Origin: Deinococcus multiflagellatus
GTDB lineage: Bacteria; Deinococcota; Deinococci; Deinococcales; Deinococcaceae
Length of the DNA stretch: 64,000 bases
Assembly (NCBI RefSeq): GCF_020166415.1
Contig: NZ_JAIQXV010000002.1
Coordinates: 186,001-250,000 of the forward strand
Reading direction: 5' to 3'
Positions 27,593-38,377 of this stretch are shown one piece after another. Position numbers and translations under genes: made by a program. The stretch's first letter is position 1. Every line of letters begins with the position of its first letter. The notes beneath the pieces were generated by a model. That model had not been told where the DNA came from, made no database searches, and was given only the letters and a program-made list of their open reading frames with translations.

Positions 27593-28684
27593 GTGTACCG
27601 CTCGCTGATCAAACCGCTGCTGTTTCGCCTGGACGCCGAAGATGCCCACCACCTCACCCTGGGTGGCCTGGAGGCAGCCTCCAGGGTGCCGCTGTGGCCA
27701 CGCGCCGTCCGCACCCTGACCGTCCCGGGCGGGCAGGCGCTGGGCCAGACCCTGTGGGGGCAAACCTTCGCCTCGCCCGTGGGACTGGCAGCGGGGCTGG
27801 ACAAGAACGGCGTGGCGGTGCCCGCCTTCAGTGCGCTGGGCTTCGGGTTTCTGGAGGTCGGAACGGTCACGCCCCAGCCGCAGCCGGGCAACGACCGCCC
27901 CCGCCTGTTCCGCCTGCCGCCCGACGAGGCGCTCATCAACCGCATGGGTTTTAACAACGGCGGCGCGGCGGCGCTGCATGCCCGCCTGGCCGCCCTGCGG
28001 CAGCGCCCCGCGCCCGTGTGGGTGAACATCGGCAAGAACAAGGCCACCCCCAACGAGGCCGCTGCACAGGACTACCGCCGCTGCGTGGCCGCGCTGCAGG
28101 ACGTGGCCGACGCCTTCGTGGTGAATGTCAGCAGCCCGAACACGCCCGGCCTGCGCGCCCTACAGGCCGCGGGTGAGCTGGCCGCCCTGGTGCGCGCCGT
28201 GCTGGACGAGGTTGAGGCAGGCCGGGTGCGCGCCCTGCGCCGCCCCCCGGTGCTGGTGAAGCTGGCCCCGGACCTGCACCCCGCCGATTTCGAGGCCAGT
28301 GTAGCGGCGGTGGTGGGCGCGGGGGCGGCCGGGCTGATCATCAGCAACACCACCCTGGCCCGGGGCGGCCTGACCCACTCCGCCCAGCACGAGGCCGGCG
28401 GCCTCAGCGGGCGCCCGCTGACCGCGCGGTCCACGGCCCTGGTCCGTGAGGCCTACCGCCTGACCGGGGGCCGGGTGCCCATCGTGGGCGTGGGCGGCAT
28501 CTTCACCGCCCAGGACGCCTACGACAAGATTCGCGCGGGCGCCAGCCTCGTTGAGGTCTATTCCGCCCTGATCTACAAAGGCCCCGGGCTGGTCCGCGAG
28601 CTGAACGCCGGCCTGGCCGCGCTGCTGCGCCGCGATGGGTTGCGGGGCGTAGATGAAGCGGTGGGGGTCGACGTAACGGGTTAA
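27593..28684 (+). CDS. pyrD: Dihydroorotate dehydrogenase (quinone), class 2
   Basis: A 363-residue FMN enzyme that oxidises dihydroorotate to orotate with membrane quinone, the fourth step of pyrimidine synthesis. Motifs: N-terminal amphipathic region (YRSLIKPLLFRLDAEDAHH), GLAAGLDKNG, GTVTPQPQPGN, RMGFNN, NIGKNK, the catalytic serine in NVSSPNTPGLR, VKLAPDL, SNTT and VGVGGI. Length is normal. GTG at 27593 matches the family start. Confidence 0.96.
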   Translation: MYRSLIKPLLFRLDAEDAHHLTLGGLEAASRVPLWPRAVRTLTVPGGQALGQTLWGQTFASPVGLAAGLDKNGVAVPAFSALGFGFLEVGTVTPQPQPGNDRPRLFRLPPDEALINRMGFNNGGAAALHARLAALRQRPAPVWVNIGKNKATPNEAAAQDYRRCVAALQDVADAFVVNVSSPNTPGLRALQAAGELAALVRAVLDEVEAGRVRALRRPPVLVKLAPDLHPADFEASVAAVVGAGAAGLIISNTTLARGGLTHSAQHEAGGLSGRPLTARSTALVREAYRLTGGRVPIVGVGGIFTAQDAYDKIRAGASLVEVYSALIYKGPGLVRELNAGLAALLRRDGLRGVDEAVGVDVTG

Positions 28685-28688
28685 AAGT

Positions 28689-28727
28689 TGATGGTTGATG
28701 GAGAACAGCTTTTTCCATCAACCATCA
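28689..28727 (+). terminator. Terminator of pyrD
   Basis: A perfect 14-bp stem (TGATGGTTGATGGA with its complement) and an 11-nt loop that contains a T-run. Part of the stem sequence (CAACCATCAC) is repeated once more just downstream. Confidence 0.6.
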
Positions 28728-28744
28728 CCTCTCAACCATCACCC

Positions 28745-29065
28745 CTAATGCCCGCTGGTTGCCTTGAGGCCCACAATCGCCACCACCATCAGTGCCATGA
28801 ACAGCAGGCGCGGCGCGGTGGCGGGTTCCTGAAAGAGCACGATCCCCAGGATGGCCGCGCCCACCGCCCCAATGCCCACCCACACGCCGTACGCCGTGCC
28901 AATGGGCAGCGTTTTGGTGGCCAGCCCCAGCAGGCCCATGCTGGCCACCATGCTCAGCAGGGTCAGCGCGGTGGGCAGGGGGCGGGTAAAGCCCTCGGTG
29001 TATTTGAGGCCAATGGCCCAGCCAACTTCCAGCAGACCTGCAATCACCAACAAGATCCATGCCAT
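28745..29065 (-). CDS. sugE: Small multidrug resistance family exporter (SugE/Gdx type)
   Basis: A 106-residue protein with four membrane helices. The essential membrane glutamate is at residue 13 ([21 protein letters not shown]), and [19 protein letters not shown] is the SugE/Gdx signature. Such dual-topology dimers export guanidinium in exchange for protons. A guanidine-III riboswitch lies just upstream in the same transcript, which strongly supports guanidinium as the substrate. A GGAGGTG site precedes the ATG. Confidence 0.93.
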   Translation of the reverse strand: MAWILLVIAGLLEVGWAIGLKYTEGFTRPLPTALTLLSMVASMGLLGLATKTLPIGTAYGVWVGIGAVGAAILGIVLFQEPATAPRLLFMALMVVAIVGLKATSGH

Positions 29066-29092
29066 GACGAACAGACACCTCCACTGTGCCCT

Positions 29093-29135
<43 letters not shown>

Positions 29136-29163
29136 AATCGGCCCTGATGGGGCGACTGAGGGC

Positions 29164-29169
29164 AGTATA
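29164..29169 (-). promoter_or_regulatory. -10 box for the sugE transcript
   Basis: TATACT on the minus strand lies about 28 nt before the riboswitch. This leaves a short 5' leader that fits the aptamer exactly. Confidence 0.6.
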
Positions 29170-29216
29170 GGGGCCCTCTGTAAGCAGGAGGGGAGAGGGA
29201 TGTAAAGGCGGCCGGC

Positions 29217-29759
29217 CTAGCCCCGGCGGTAGACCTTGAAGCGGGCCGCGATGTCGAAGGTGGTGCAGGGGGCCGCGTTCCGGGGCACGGGCGCGGCGCA
29301 CACCGTCAGCTTGCCCCCGGCGCTGACCGTATCCGGGGTGCGCTCGCCCGCTGCGTCGGTGAGTTTGCCCAGCCTGGCACTCAGTTCAACCGCTTCGTAC
29401 CCGGCGGCACTGACGGCGCGGTGCAGGGGATCGGGGCCGGGGTTTACCAGCGGGGCCAGCGGCAGCCACTGGCCCTGGCCTTTGGCGTCTTTGGCGTACA
29501 GCGTGGCCGACACGCGCGGAATCAGGAAAAAGGTGCGGGCCCCCGGCCAGCGCTGTTTCAGGGCCAGCGGCAGGCGCAGGGTGCAGGTGGGGTAGGTTTC
29601 GTCGGCCAGCAGGAAGTTGTCGCGGCTGGCCCCGAAATAGCTGTCGGTGCAGCGGAGGGTGACCTTTTCGCGCGGCACCGGCACGGGCGGGTTGCCCAGC
29701 GCCTCGGCGGGCAGGACCAGCAGCGGAAGCAGCAGCAGGGAGCGCAGCAGACGATTCAT
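29217..29759 (-). CDS. Predicted secreted protein of unknown function
   Basis: A 180-residue protein with an N-terminal signal peptide ([20 protein letters not shown]). The mature part has four cysteines (LRCTDS, YPTCTL, TVCAAP, APCTTF), likely in disulfides. No family is recognised. It overlaps the preceding membrane protein gene by ATGA, so the pair are one operon and may form one envelope complex. Confidence 0.7.
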   Translation of the reverse strand: MNRLLRSLLLLPLLVLPAEALGNPPVPVPREKVTLRCTDSYFGASRDNFLLADETYPTCTLRLPLALKQRWPGARTFFLIPRVSATLYAKDAKGQGQWLPLAPLVNPGPDPLHRAVSAAGYEAVELSARLGKLTDAAGERTPDTVSAGGKLTVCAAPVPRNAAPCTTFDIAARFKVYRRG

Positions 29760-30253
29760 GGTTCCTCCAGCACCGTTACGCTTACGCTGTCGTCAGCGGC
29801 GGTGTACGTGCAGACCAGATCCACGGGCGCGCCGTCCGGGCCCGGCACCCGCCCATTCCAGGTGCGGCCGTCCGGACCGGCGGCCATCTGCGTGGCGGCT
29901 TCGGTGGCCGGGGGCAGGCGCAGGGTTTCTGGCCCCAGCCCCAGCGCGGCGGCCAGGGGCGCGCGGCAACGCGTGAGCAGCCCAGCGGCGCTGATGCCGC
30001 CCGCGACGTCTGTGCCCGGCGGGGGACTGGCCGGGCGCAGCGCCAGCCACACCGCCAGGGCCACCACTGGCACGAAGGGCAGGGCCCAGCGCAGCGGCCA
30101 CCACACCGGGCGCGGGCGCAGGGCGGCGCGCACCTCGCGGCGGTAGGCGGCCTCGGCCAGTCGGCGCTGCGCGCGCTGCTGCGCGGCCTCGCCCACCTGC
30201 AGGGCGGCCAGTTCCTCCGCTTCAATGCGGCGGCGATCCTCCTCGCTGAGCAT
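29756..30253 (-). CDS. Single-pass membrane protein of unknown function (intact copy)
   Basis: A 165-residue protein. Residues 1-50 are charged and helical (SEEDRRRIEAEELAALQ), residues ~57-75 form one membrane helix (LPFVPVVALAVWLALRP), and the rest is an extracytoplasmic domain (VDLVCTYTAADD). No family is recognised. Its first ~92 codons and the 72 bases upstream recur, base for base as far as I compared them, at 49.8-50.16 kb, where the copy is broken by a mobile element. Operon with the secreted protein downstream. Confidence 0.75.
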   Translation of the reverse strand: MLSEEDRRRIEAEELAALQVGEAAQQRAQRRLAEAAYRREVRAALRPRPVWWPLRWALPFVPVVALAVWLALRPASPPPGTDVAGGISAAGLLTRCRAPLAAALGLGPETLRLPPATEAATQMAAGPDGRTWNGRVPGPDGAPVDLVCTYTAADDSVSVTVLEEP

Positions 30254-30327
30254 GTGGGCAGCCTAAGAAGCCCAGCCCGGGGCGCGCATCCGCCCAAAGA
30301 TGCAGCGGCGCCGGGCCAGGGGGGTGC

Positions 30328-30525
30328 CTAGGGCCGCTGGGGGGTCCAGTCCGGGTGCAGGTTGGGAACACAGGCGATGGGCATGGGTGCGCGGCCAGCG
30401 ACCGGGCAGGCGCCAACTGGCGAGGAGGTGGCCAACGCAGTCTGCACCGGCCGGGCCAGGGCCGCCCCCAGCACGACCGTCATTACACCGGCCGCCAGCG
30501 TCACACGTCGGGAAACACGAACCAT
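30328..30525 (-). CDS. Small predicted secreted protein
   Basis: A 65-residue frame starting MVRVSRRVTLAAGVMTVVLGAA has a good signal peptide and a short mature part with two cysteines (GACP, IACVP). There is no clear ribosome site, and the frame extends upstream without coding character. It could be a spurious frame, but the signal peptide argues for a real gene. Confidence 0.45.
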   Translation of the reverse strand: MVRVSRRVTLAAGVMTVVLGAALARPVQTALATSSPVGACPVAGRAPMPIACVPNLHPDWTPQRP

Positions 30526-30640
30526 GCCGCCGGGTACGCGGCGCCCGGCCGGGGCGTTCCCCGCCCAAAGGCCAAGACCCCTTGAGCGTGGCCGGGGCGC
30601 CCTCAAATGGGCCCGCGCCATGCTGCGGGCAGGAGGCTCC

Positions 30641-30814
30641 ATGACTGACCCGAACCCCGGCGCCCAGACCCCCGTCAGCGATGCTGACCGCCCCAGCCAG
30701 CACCCGAACCCGCCCGGTGCCGGACAGAACGCGCCCCAGCCCACCTCGCCCGCCCCCACGGAACCGGACACCCACGGCCGCCCCAGCGACGACAGCGACC
30801 CCGGCCACAGCTGA
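30641..30814 (+). CDS. Small disordered Pro/Asp-rich protein
   Basis: A 57-residue frame starting at ATG with AGGAGG 5 nt upstream. The protein is hydrophilic and proline-rich with a strong acidic bias (TPVSDADRPS, SDDSDPGHS) and no hydrophobic core, so it is probably disordered. It converges on a similar small protein across a shared terminator. A hydrophilin-like role in desiccation is a guess from composition only. Confidence 0.55.
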   Translation: MTDPNPGAQTPVSDADRPSQHPNPPGAGQNAPQPTSPAPTEPDTHGRPSDDSDPGHS

Positions 30815-30822
30815 GCCGCGAA

Positions 30823-30857
30823 AAGCCCCACCGACGCTGTTCAGGTCGGTGGGGCTT
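30823..30857. terminator. Bidirectional terminator between two small genes
   Basis: A perfect 13-bp stem (AAGCCCCACCGAC with its complement, 9-nt loop) lies 8 bases past one stop and 15 before the other. AAAA on the left and CTTCCT on the right support use in both directions. It supports both small genes being real. Confidence 0.75.
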
Positions 30858-30872
30858 CCTGTGGTTCTGGCT

Positions 30873-31073
30873 TCAGCTGGGGCCCTTTTTGGCCGGATCA
30901 AGACCGGGGCGTTCGCCCTCGGCGTCGCTTTTCACGCCCTGGGCGGCCTCGGCGTCGTCCATCTGGGCGCCGGGTTCCTGGCGGGCGCCCCGGCCGTCCC
31001 TGGCGTTCAGGTCGGTGGCCTGCCCCTCGGTGAGGTCGGTGCCCATGCTGGGGTCGTTCGGATTCTGGGTCAT
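30873..31073 (-). CDS. Small disordered acidic protein
   Basis: A 66-residue hydrophilic protein (MTQNPNDPSMGTDLTEG; QMDDAEAAQGVKSDAEG) with no hydrophobic segment. It begins like the convergent small protein (MTDPNP versus MTQNPN) but the rest is not clearly homologous. No strong ribosome site is seen. Function unknown. Confidence 0.55.
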   Translation of the reverse strand: MTQNPNDPSMGTDLTEGQATDLNARDGRGARQEPGAQMDDAEAAQGVKSDAEGERPGLDPAKKGPS

Positions 31074-31188
31074 GCCCCAGCGTGCCGCGCCTGTATGGCG
31101 CAGCGGTGAGAGGGGGGTCAAGGCGGGGACGGACCTTGCGGCAGGCAAGTGCGGCCGGGCGCGGCCCCTGGCCCTGTTAGGGTAAGGA

Positions 31189-31410
31189 ATGACCGCTTCT
31201 CTGGAACGCCTGGCCGTGGCCACCGCGATGTATTTTGCCCGTCTGGAATACGGCCAGTTGCGCACGCAGGCCGCGCCGCTGGACCCCGAAAGCGCTTCAG
31301 AGCGGGCCATTGGTGTGGCGGCGGCCTTTCTGGCCCAGGCGGGCCTGCCGGGCAGCTTCACGCTGAATGAGGAACAGGAGCTGTACGAACTGTTGCGCGG
31401 CACCGAGTAA
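31189..31410 (+). CDS. Small protein of unknown function
   Basis: A 73-residue, mostly helical protein (LERLAVATAMYFARLEYGQL; IGVAAAFLAQAGL). A TAGGGT box 5 nt before the ATG suggests a leaderless message. I recognise no family. Confidence 0.6.
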   Translation: MTASLERLAVATAMYFARLEYGQLRTQAAPLDPESASERAIGVAAAFLAQAGLPGSFTLNEEQELYELLRGTE

Positions 31411-31576
31411 AGGCGGCGCCCCTGCAGAGGGCCGGCCAAACCTTTCGCAAAAGCGGGGAGGCAAAGAGCCCCTGGGCCTATCTCCCGCACGGGACGCTGG
31501 TCATACTTGACCCTTGTACACTCACGAACGCGCCTGATCAGGCCCCAGGCCGTCAGCGGAGCAAGGGAGAAGCGAC

Positions 31577-32020
31577 ATGGACGAGAATCCGAAAAAGGCG
31601 CCGCGCAGCCGCGCGCGCATGCTGGAACTGGTGTTTCCCAAAGACACGAACTACCACGGCACCGCCTTTGGGGGCTGGGTGCTGTCCCTGATGGACAAGG
31701 CGGCCAGCATTGCGGCCGTGCGCCACGCCGGCGGCAACGTGGTCACCGCCCGCATGGACGGCGTGGATTTCCATGTGCCCATTCGCGTGGCCGACGCCGT
31801 GGCCTTGGACGCCCAGGTGGTGCGCGTGGGCCGCACCTCCATGACCATTCGGGTGGATGTGTACCGCGAACACATGGCCAGCGGGGATCAAGAGCTGGCG
31901 ACCACCGGCTTTTTCGTGTTCGTGGCGCTGGATGACCAGGGCAAGCCCCGCCCGGTGCCCCCGCTGCCCGAGGGCCAGGACACCCGCAGCGCCCAGCCCG
32001 ACCCGGACGCCCGCCCATGA
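31577..32020 (+). CDS. Acyl-CoA thioesterase, hotdog fold (YciA-like)
   Basis: A 147-residue single hotdog-domain protein. The signature helix region is [21 protein letters not shown], and [25 protein letters not shown] is the following strand pair. It probably hydrolyses acyl-CoAs. It has a GGGAGAAG ribosome site and overlaps the next gene by ATGA. Confidence 0.88.
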   Translation: MDENPKKAPRSRARMLELVFPKDTNYHGTAFGGWVLSLMDKAASIAAVRHAGGNVVTARMDGVDFHVPIRVADAVALDAQVVRVGRTSMTIRVDVYREHMASGDQELATTGFFVFVALDDQGKPRPVPPLPEGQDTRSAQPDPDARP

Positions 32021-32637
32021 CCGACCCCCTCTCGCCCCTGCTGCACCTGACCCTGGTGCGCCACGCGCGGACCGACTGGAACGGTGCCGGGCGCTGGCAG
32101 GGCTGGACCGACACCCCGCTGGGCGAGGCGGGCGAGGCCCAGGCCCTGAGCCTGCGCGCCCGGCTGGCGGGGCGCCCCTACGACGAGGTGCACAGCAGCG
32201 ACCTGAGCCGCGCGGCGCGCACCGCCGAACTGGCGCTGCCCGGCGCCCCCATGATTCTGGACGTGCGCCTGCGCGAACTGCTGTTTGGTGACTTTGAGGC
32301 CGTGACCACCGACGACGTGCTGCACGACCCCCGCTACACCGAGTGGCAGCGCGACCCCTGGCGCCTGCCGGCCCCTGGCGGCGAGAGCCTGAAAGAGGTG
32401 GCCGCCCGCATGCGCAACTGGGCCGACGCCCTGCCCAGTGGACGCATCATCGCCTTTTCCCACGGCGCCGCCATCCGCGCCCTGCTGTGCGACCTGTTCG
32501 GCTGGCCTGCCCCGCCGCAGCCCGGCTATGTGCTGCCCTTTCCCTACCAGCTGTCCCACACCGGCCTGACCACCCTGACCCGTGTGGACGGCCGCTGGAC
32601 CCTGCTGAGCTACAACGACCACGCGCATCTGGAGTGA
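32017..32637 (+). CDS. Histidine phosphatase family protein
   Basis: A 206-residue member of the phosphoglycerate mutase-like superfamily. The catalytic motif is [10 protein letters not shown], where RHG is replaced by RHA. Other residues are the second arginine ([12 protein letters not shown]), the acid (RELLFGDFE) and the second histidine ([12 protein letters not shown]). It could act on alpha-ribazole phosphate, sugar phosphates or nucleotides. It is coupled to the thioesterase gene. Confidence 0.87.
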   Translation: MTDPLSPLLHLTLVRHARTDWNGAGRWQGWTDTPLGEAGEAQALSLRARLAGRPYDEVHSSDLSRAARTAELALPGAPMILDVRLRELLFGDFEAVTTDDVLHDPRYTEWQRDPWRLPAPGGESLKEVAARMRNWADALPSGRIIAFSHGAAIRALLCDLFGWPAPPQPGYVLPFPYQLSHTGLTTLTRVDGRWTLLSYNDHAHLE

Positions 32638-32754
32638 GAGGCGCGGGGTGGGAAGTGGGGAGTAGGAAGTGGGAAAAGATGGGGGCGGGAGTGTGGGTCA
32701 CACGCCCCCTCACCCCCAGCCCCTCTCCCCGGGTGGGAGAGGGGAGCAAAGCCC

Positions 32755-33165
32755 TAAAAGTAGAACCTGCTGGGCCGCACCAAGACACCTTGCCCCCGTA
32801 CCGCCCAGGTCCAGACGAGGCCGTCGAATGTAGCCCCACCCGCTCGGGGGCGGCCCCTCGCTCATCTTGATTCGGTGACGTAGGCTCACTCGCTCTTGGG
32901 CGCGCAGCGCGCGGGCCATTGCGCTGGGGCGAAGGATGGCGTCGAAGCCGGACACGTCAATTGGTCGAGCAACTATAGCCAACACCAGTAAAAACTCTTG
33001 CCCAGTGCCAACATTGCTCCCCCTGTCACCAGGTTACAGGCGCGTGAGTCGAACCAGCGGCAACGCGCAGGCCGCCCTGCGCGGCGAAGTCGTCTCCCCT
33101 CTGCTACGCAGCTCTGCGAGTCTGGGGTAGGGGGCTGGGGGGTGGGGCCAGCAGTTGAGAAACCC
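32755..33165. repeat. Long intergenic repeat, copy at 33 kb (inverted)
   Basis: Reverse-complement copy of the 24-kb repeat. The core, about 32,757-33,001, runs from AAAAGTAGAACC to CAGTAAAAACTCTTG. A ~120-bp insertion relative to the 24-kb copy separates it from the shared G-rich end (about 33,126-33,150). It fills most of the 538-bp gap between the phosphatase and uvrA2. A further low-complexity tract at 32,700-32,750 contains a short inverted repeat of CCCCTCTCCC type. Confidence 0.75.
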
Positions 33166-33175
33166 GCCCAAACCC

Positions 33176-35410
<2,235 letters not shown>

Positions 35411-35506
35411 GGGTTGCCCTCCTGCCTCCAGCGTCTCTGAGCCAGATGTGAACATGCCCCACGGTGAGCCTTAAGTGAGTCTTCATCATCCTGGCGGCCT
35501 TGGGCT

Positions 35507-36172
35507 TCACTCCGGCGGCGCCACTTCCAGTTCACTCGCCAGTTCGGCCAGGAACGCGCGCATGGTCAGGGTGCGGCGCCGGGCCTCGGCCTGCCCCGGC
35601 AGGGTGCGGAAGGTGCCGTCCAGCCGCAGCAGCTTGGTAAAGAAGTGGTCCACGGTGTAGGTCAGGTCGTCGGGCTCGCGGGCCTGGGCCCAGGGGTCTT
35701 CGGGGTGCAGCAGGGCGCGGCCCAGTTGGCCCCCCACGCCCGCCACCCTCAGCACGCCCAGTGCGCCCAGGGCGTCCAGACGGTCGGCGTCCTGCAGCGC
35801 GGCGCCCAGGGCCGTCTGGGGCACGGCCCCGCGTGAAAAGCTGTGGTCGCGCACGGCCAGGGCCACCTCTTCGGTCTCAAAGGCGGTAAAGCCCAGCTCC
35901 GGCAGGTGCCCGCGTACCTCCTGGGCGCTGCGTTCGCTGGCCTGGGCGCGCTCCGGGTGATTCTTGGGCAGGTTCACGACATCGTGGGTGAGGGCCGCCG
36001 CCACCGCCAGCACCGCCGGCTGGGCAGGGGCGCAGCGCATGGTCCAGCGCGCCACCCGCGCCAGGTGCCCCTCGTCGTGGGCGGCGTCGGCGCGCATGTG
36101 GGCCTGCACCCAGCGCCACACGGCAAGCAGCCGGGGATCGTGGGCCAGCAGCGGGGCCAGGGGCGAGGTCAA
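35507..36172 (-). CDS. HD-domain phosphohydrolase
   Basis: A 221-residue HD-superfamily protein. Metal ligands are His (AAHDEGHLARV), His-Asp (LTHDVVNLP) and Asp (QDADRLDALG). It resembles YedJ-type phosphohydrolases that act on nucleotides or phosphate esters; the substrate is unknown. A TTG start at 36172 is chosen because it overlaps the DinB stop (TTGA) and has GGAG 5 nt upstream. Confidence 0.82.
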   Translation of the reverse strand: MTSPLAPLLAHDPRLLAVWRWVQAHMRADAAHDEGHLARVARWTMRCAPAQPAVLAVAAALTHDVVNLPKNHPERAQASERSAQEVRGHLPELGFTAFETEEVALAVRDHSFSRGAVPQTALGAALQDADRLDALGALGVLRVAGVGGQLGRALLHPEDPWAQAREPDDLTYTVDHFFTKLLRLDGTFRTLPGQAEARRRTLTMRAFLAELASELEVAPPE

Positions 36173-36687
36173 GCGCTCTCCAGCGCCAGCCGCGCGTGGG
36201 CGAGGTGATGGCGCAGGTGCCAGTCGTGTTTGGCGATCAGGCGCCACAGGTCCTGCTCGCCCTCGGCGGGGTGCAGGACCCGGCGGCTCAGGTGGGCGGG
36301 GTCCACGCCGGCCAGCAGCGCCAGCCAGCGCCCGTTGACGGCGTCCAGCAGCGCCAGGGCGTCGGCCACGGGCAGCGCCGCGTCGGGGAGGGTCAGCCAC
36401 GCGTCCTGGTCAAAGGGCTGAATCACGTAGTCCGGGGTGGTCAGGCCAGCCTTGAAGCGGTTCAGGCCGTGCAGGTGGGCGTCGGCCACATGGTGGGCCA
36501 GCTGGTGCACGGTCCAGCCGCCGGGGCGGTAGGTGCGGGCCAGTTCGGCGGCCGGGCGCCCCGCCAGCAGGGTGTGCCACTCGGCTGTGGCCTGTGCCAG
36601 CCGCGTGCGCGTGGCCTGCAGCCCTGCCCAGGTTCGGTCGGGTTCGGGGATGGGGCCAAGCGGAAACTGCCGCGCGGGGTCCGTCAT
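36169..36687 (-). CDS. DinB/YfiT-family thiol transferase-like protein
   Basis: A 172-residue four-helix metal-binding protein. The three-histidine site is visible in VHQLAHHVADAHLH and DWHLRHHLAHARL. YfiT/BstA members are bacillithiol S-transferases in Firmicutes, and Deinococcus uses bacillithiol, so that activity is plausible. The ATG at 36687 fits the family start and has a CATACT box 7 nt upstream. Coupled to the HD protein by a 4-bp overlap. Confidence 0.82.
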   Translation of the reverse strand: MTDPARQFPLGPIPEPDRTWAGLQATRTRLAQATAEWHTLLAGRPAAELARTYRPGGWTVHQLAHHVADAHLHGLNRFKAGLTTPDYVIQPFDQDAWLTLPDAALPVADALALLDAVNGRWLALLAGVDPAHLSRRVLHPAEGEQDLWRLIAKHDWHLRHHLAHARLALESA

Positions 36688-36803
36688 GCCCCGCAGTATG
36701 CCCCCAGACGGGGGCGGCCAGTTCATGAGAAGAGGTGAGAAAGCTCACGCCGCGTCAGCTCGGCGTAAGTGGCGGGTGACGGCCCGCTGCCTACGCTGGG
36801 GGC

Positions 36804-37595
36804 ATGACTGCCGCCGCTGCCCGGCCCCCCTCAATCCTGATCGTGGATGACAGCCCGGGGCTGCTGCAGACCATGAGCGCCATGCTGCAACCCCACCTGC
36901 CCGTGACCCTGGCCGACAGTGGGCGCGCGGCGCTGGACAGCGTGACCCCCGACACGGCCCTGGTGCTGACCGATGTGCGCATGCCCGGCATGAGCGGCAT
37001 CGAACTGGCCGAGCAGCTGCGCCGCCGCCACCCCAGGCTGCCGGTGCTGTTCATGACCGGCGTGGTGGAGGAGGAACTGCGCGCCCAGGCCAAGGCCCTG
37101 GGGGTGTGCGAGGTGCTGCGTAAGCCCCTGCGCGCCGAGCGGCTGCTGCCCACCCTGAAGGGCTGGCTGGGCAGCGAAGCGTTTCAGGCGGACCAGCCGC
37201 CTGCGGCGCCCGCCCCCGCGCCCGCCGCGCCCCCGGCGGTGGACGAAGCGGCCGAGCGCCTGAAACTGGCCGAGGACGCCAGCAGCCTGCTGGCCGGTCT
37301 GGGCGTGCTGCCCGGGGTCAGCGCGGCGGCGGTGCTGGACGGGCGCGGCGCCCTGCTGGGCGCGACCACCAGCGTCAGCGCGGAAATCCTTGCCTACGTG
37401 CGCTTTCTGTTCAACGGGGCCCGCACCCTCTCGCCGCATCTGGCGCAGCCGGGGCCGCTGCGGGCGGTGCAGGTGGAGTTTCAGGAGCAGGTGCTGGTGC
37501 TCTGCCCGGTGCCGGGTGGCCTGAGCGCGATTCTGGTGCGCGACACCCCCACCGCCAGCAGCGTCAAGGCGTGGTTGCGCCAGCGCCTGAACTGA
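36804..37595 (+). CDS. Response regulator with a C-terminal roadblock/LC7-like domain
   Basis: A 263-residue protein. Residues ~10-125 are a receiver domain: acidic pair (LIVDDSP), phosphoacceptor Asp (LVLTDVRMPG), Thr (LFMTGVV) and Lys (VLRKPLRA). A Pro/Ala linker (residues ~132-148) leads to a C-terminal ~110-residue domain (GVSAAAVLDGRGALLGATTS) that looks like a roadblock/LC7 module, often found as GTPase partners. There is no DNA-binding domain and no kinase next to it. TACGCT lies 6 nt before the ATG (leaderless). Confidence 0.8.
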   Translation: MTAAAARPPSILIVDDSPGLLQTMSAMLQPHLPVTLADSGRAALDSVTPDTALVLTDVRMPGMSGIELAEQLRRRHPRLPVLFMTGVVEEELRAQAKALGVCEVLRKPLRAERLLPTLKGWLGSEAFQADQPPAAPAPAPAAPPAVDEAAERLKLAEDASSLLAGLGVLPGVSAAAVLDGRGALLGATTSVSAEILAYVRFLFNGARTLSPHLAQPGPLRAVQVEFQEQVLVLCPVPGGLSAILVRDTPTASSVKAWLRQRLN

Positions 37596-37721
37596 CAGCG
37601 GCCTTCAGAGGGGTGAAGGAGACGGCTCGGCCACCGTTCTGGGGCAAAGGCAGGGCGGAGTTGGGCCGCTCTGGCCCCAGCGTGGACTGGGCCGCCGCTG
37701 TAAAGGCCCCTGGGGCCGCGC

Positions 37722-37727
37722 TACAGT
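37722..37727 (+). promoter_or_regulatory. -10 box of a leaderless promoter (gene at 37734)
   Basis: TACAGT ends 6 nt before the ATG at 37734. Confidence 0.55.
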
Positions 37728-37733
37728 GCCCCC

Positions 37734-38243
37734 ATGCTGACCCTGGCCGAACTGGCCCGCCTGCGCCCCGCGCCCCCGGACGTGGCGGCCGAGACTGTGG
37801 TCCTGGCCGGGCAGGGCGTGCCGGGCCTGCTGGTGCCCGCTGAGTTTGAAGAAGCCTTTTACCGGGGCGGCAACCTGCCCGAGCAACTGCGCCGCCTGTT
37901 CGCACCCATCCGGCCCGCGCGCATTGACGAGGACGCCCTGGAACCCCTCGCCGAGCAGGCGCATGCCCTGATTCGCACCAGCTACCTGATGGACGACGCG
38001 GTGCAGAGCTTTTACCGGGCGCTGGCCCGCGCGGGGCTGCCCCCGACGGTGCAGGTGCGCCGCCCTGGCGAGACCACGGGCGAGGTCGCGGCCTGGACCC
38101 CGCCCGGCACCGCGGCGCTGCAGGCCCTCAAGCGGCTGTGGGCGCGCGACTGGACCTTTGAAGCAGTGCTGGAGCGGCTCGATACGGTGGGCAGTGTGGC
38201 CCTGGAAGCCCGCCCGTCGCTGGTGCTGCCAGCTTCGGAGTAA
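37734..38243 (+). CDS. Conserved-looking protein of unknown function
   Basis: A 169-residue soluble protein with no signal peptide. Two helices around [19 protein letters not shown] and [18 protein letters not shown] are followed by a strand-rich end ([16 protein letters not shown]). No family is recognised. Coding character and the leaderless promoter support it. Confidence 0.65.
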   Translation: MLTLAELARLRPAPPDVAAETVVLAGQGVPGLLVPAEFEEAFYRGGNLPEQLRRLFAPIRPARIDEDALEPLAEQAHALIRTSYLMDDAVQSFYRALARAGLPPTVQVRRPGETTGEVAAWTPPGTAALQALKRLWARDWTFEAVLERLDTVGSVALEARPSLVLPASE

Positions 38244-38377
38244 ACGGGGAAGCGGAAAAGGCGCTGGGCAGTCCGCGTCGCCCTGCAGAACTCGGCCCCT
38301 CTCCGGTTCCATCCACCCCGTTCCCTCATCGCGCTGATCCGGCGCCAGGTGGGGCCCGGGTGCCGTACCCTGCCAGG

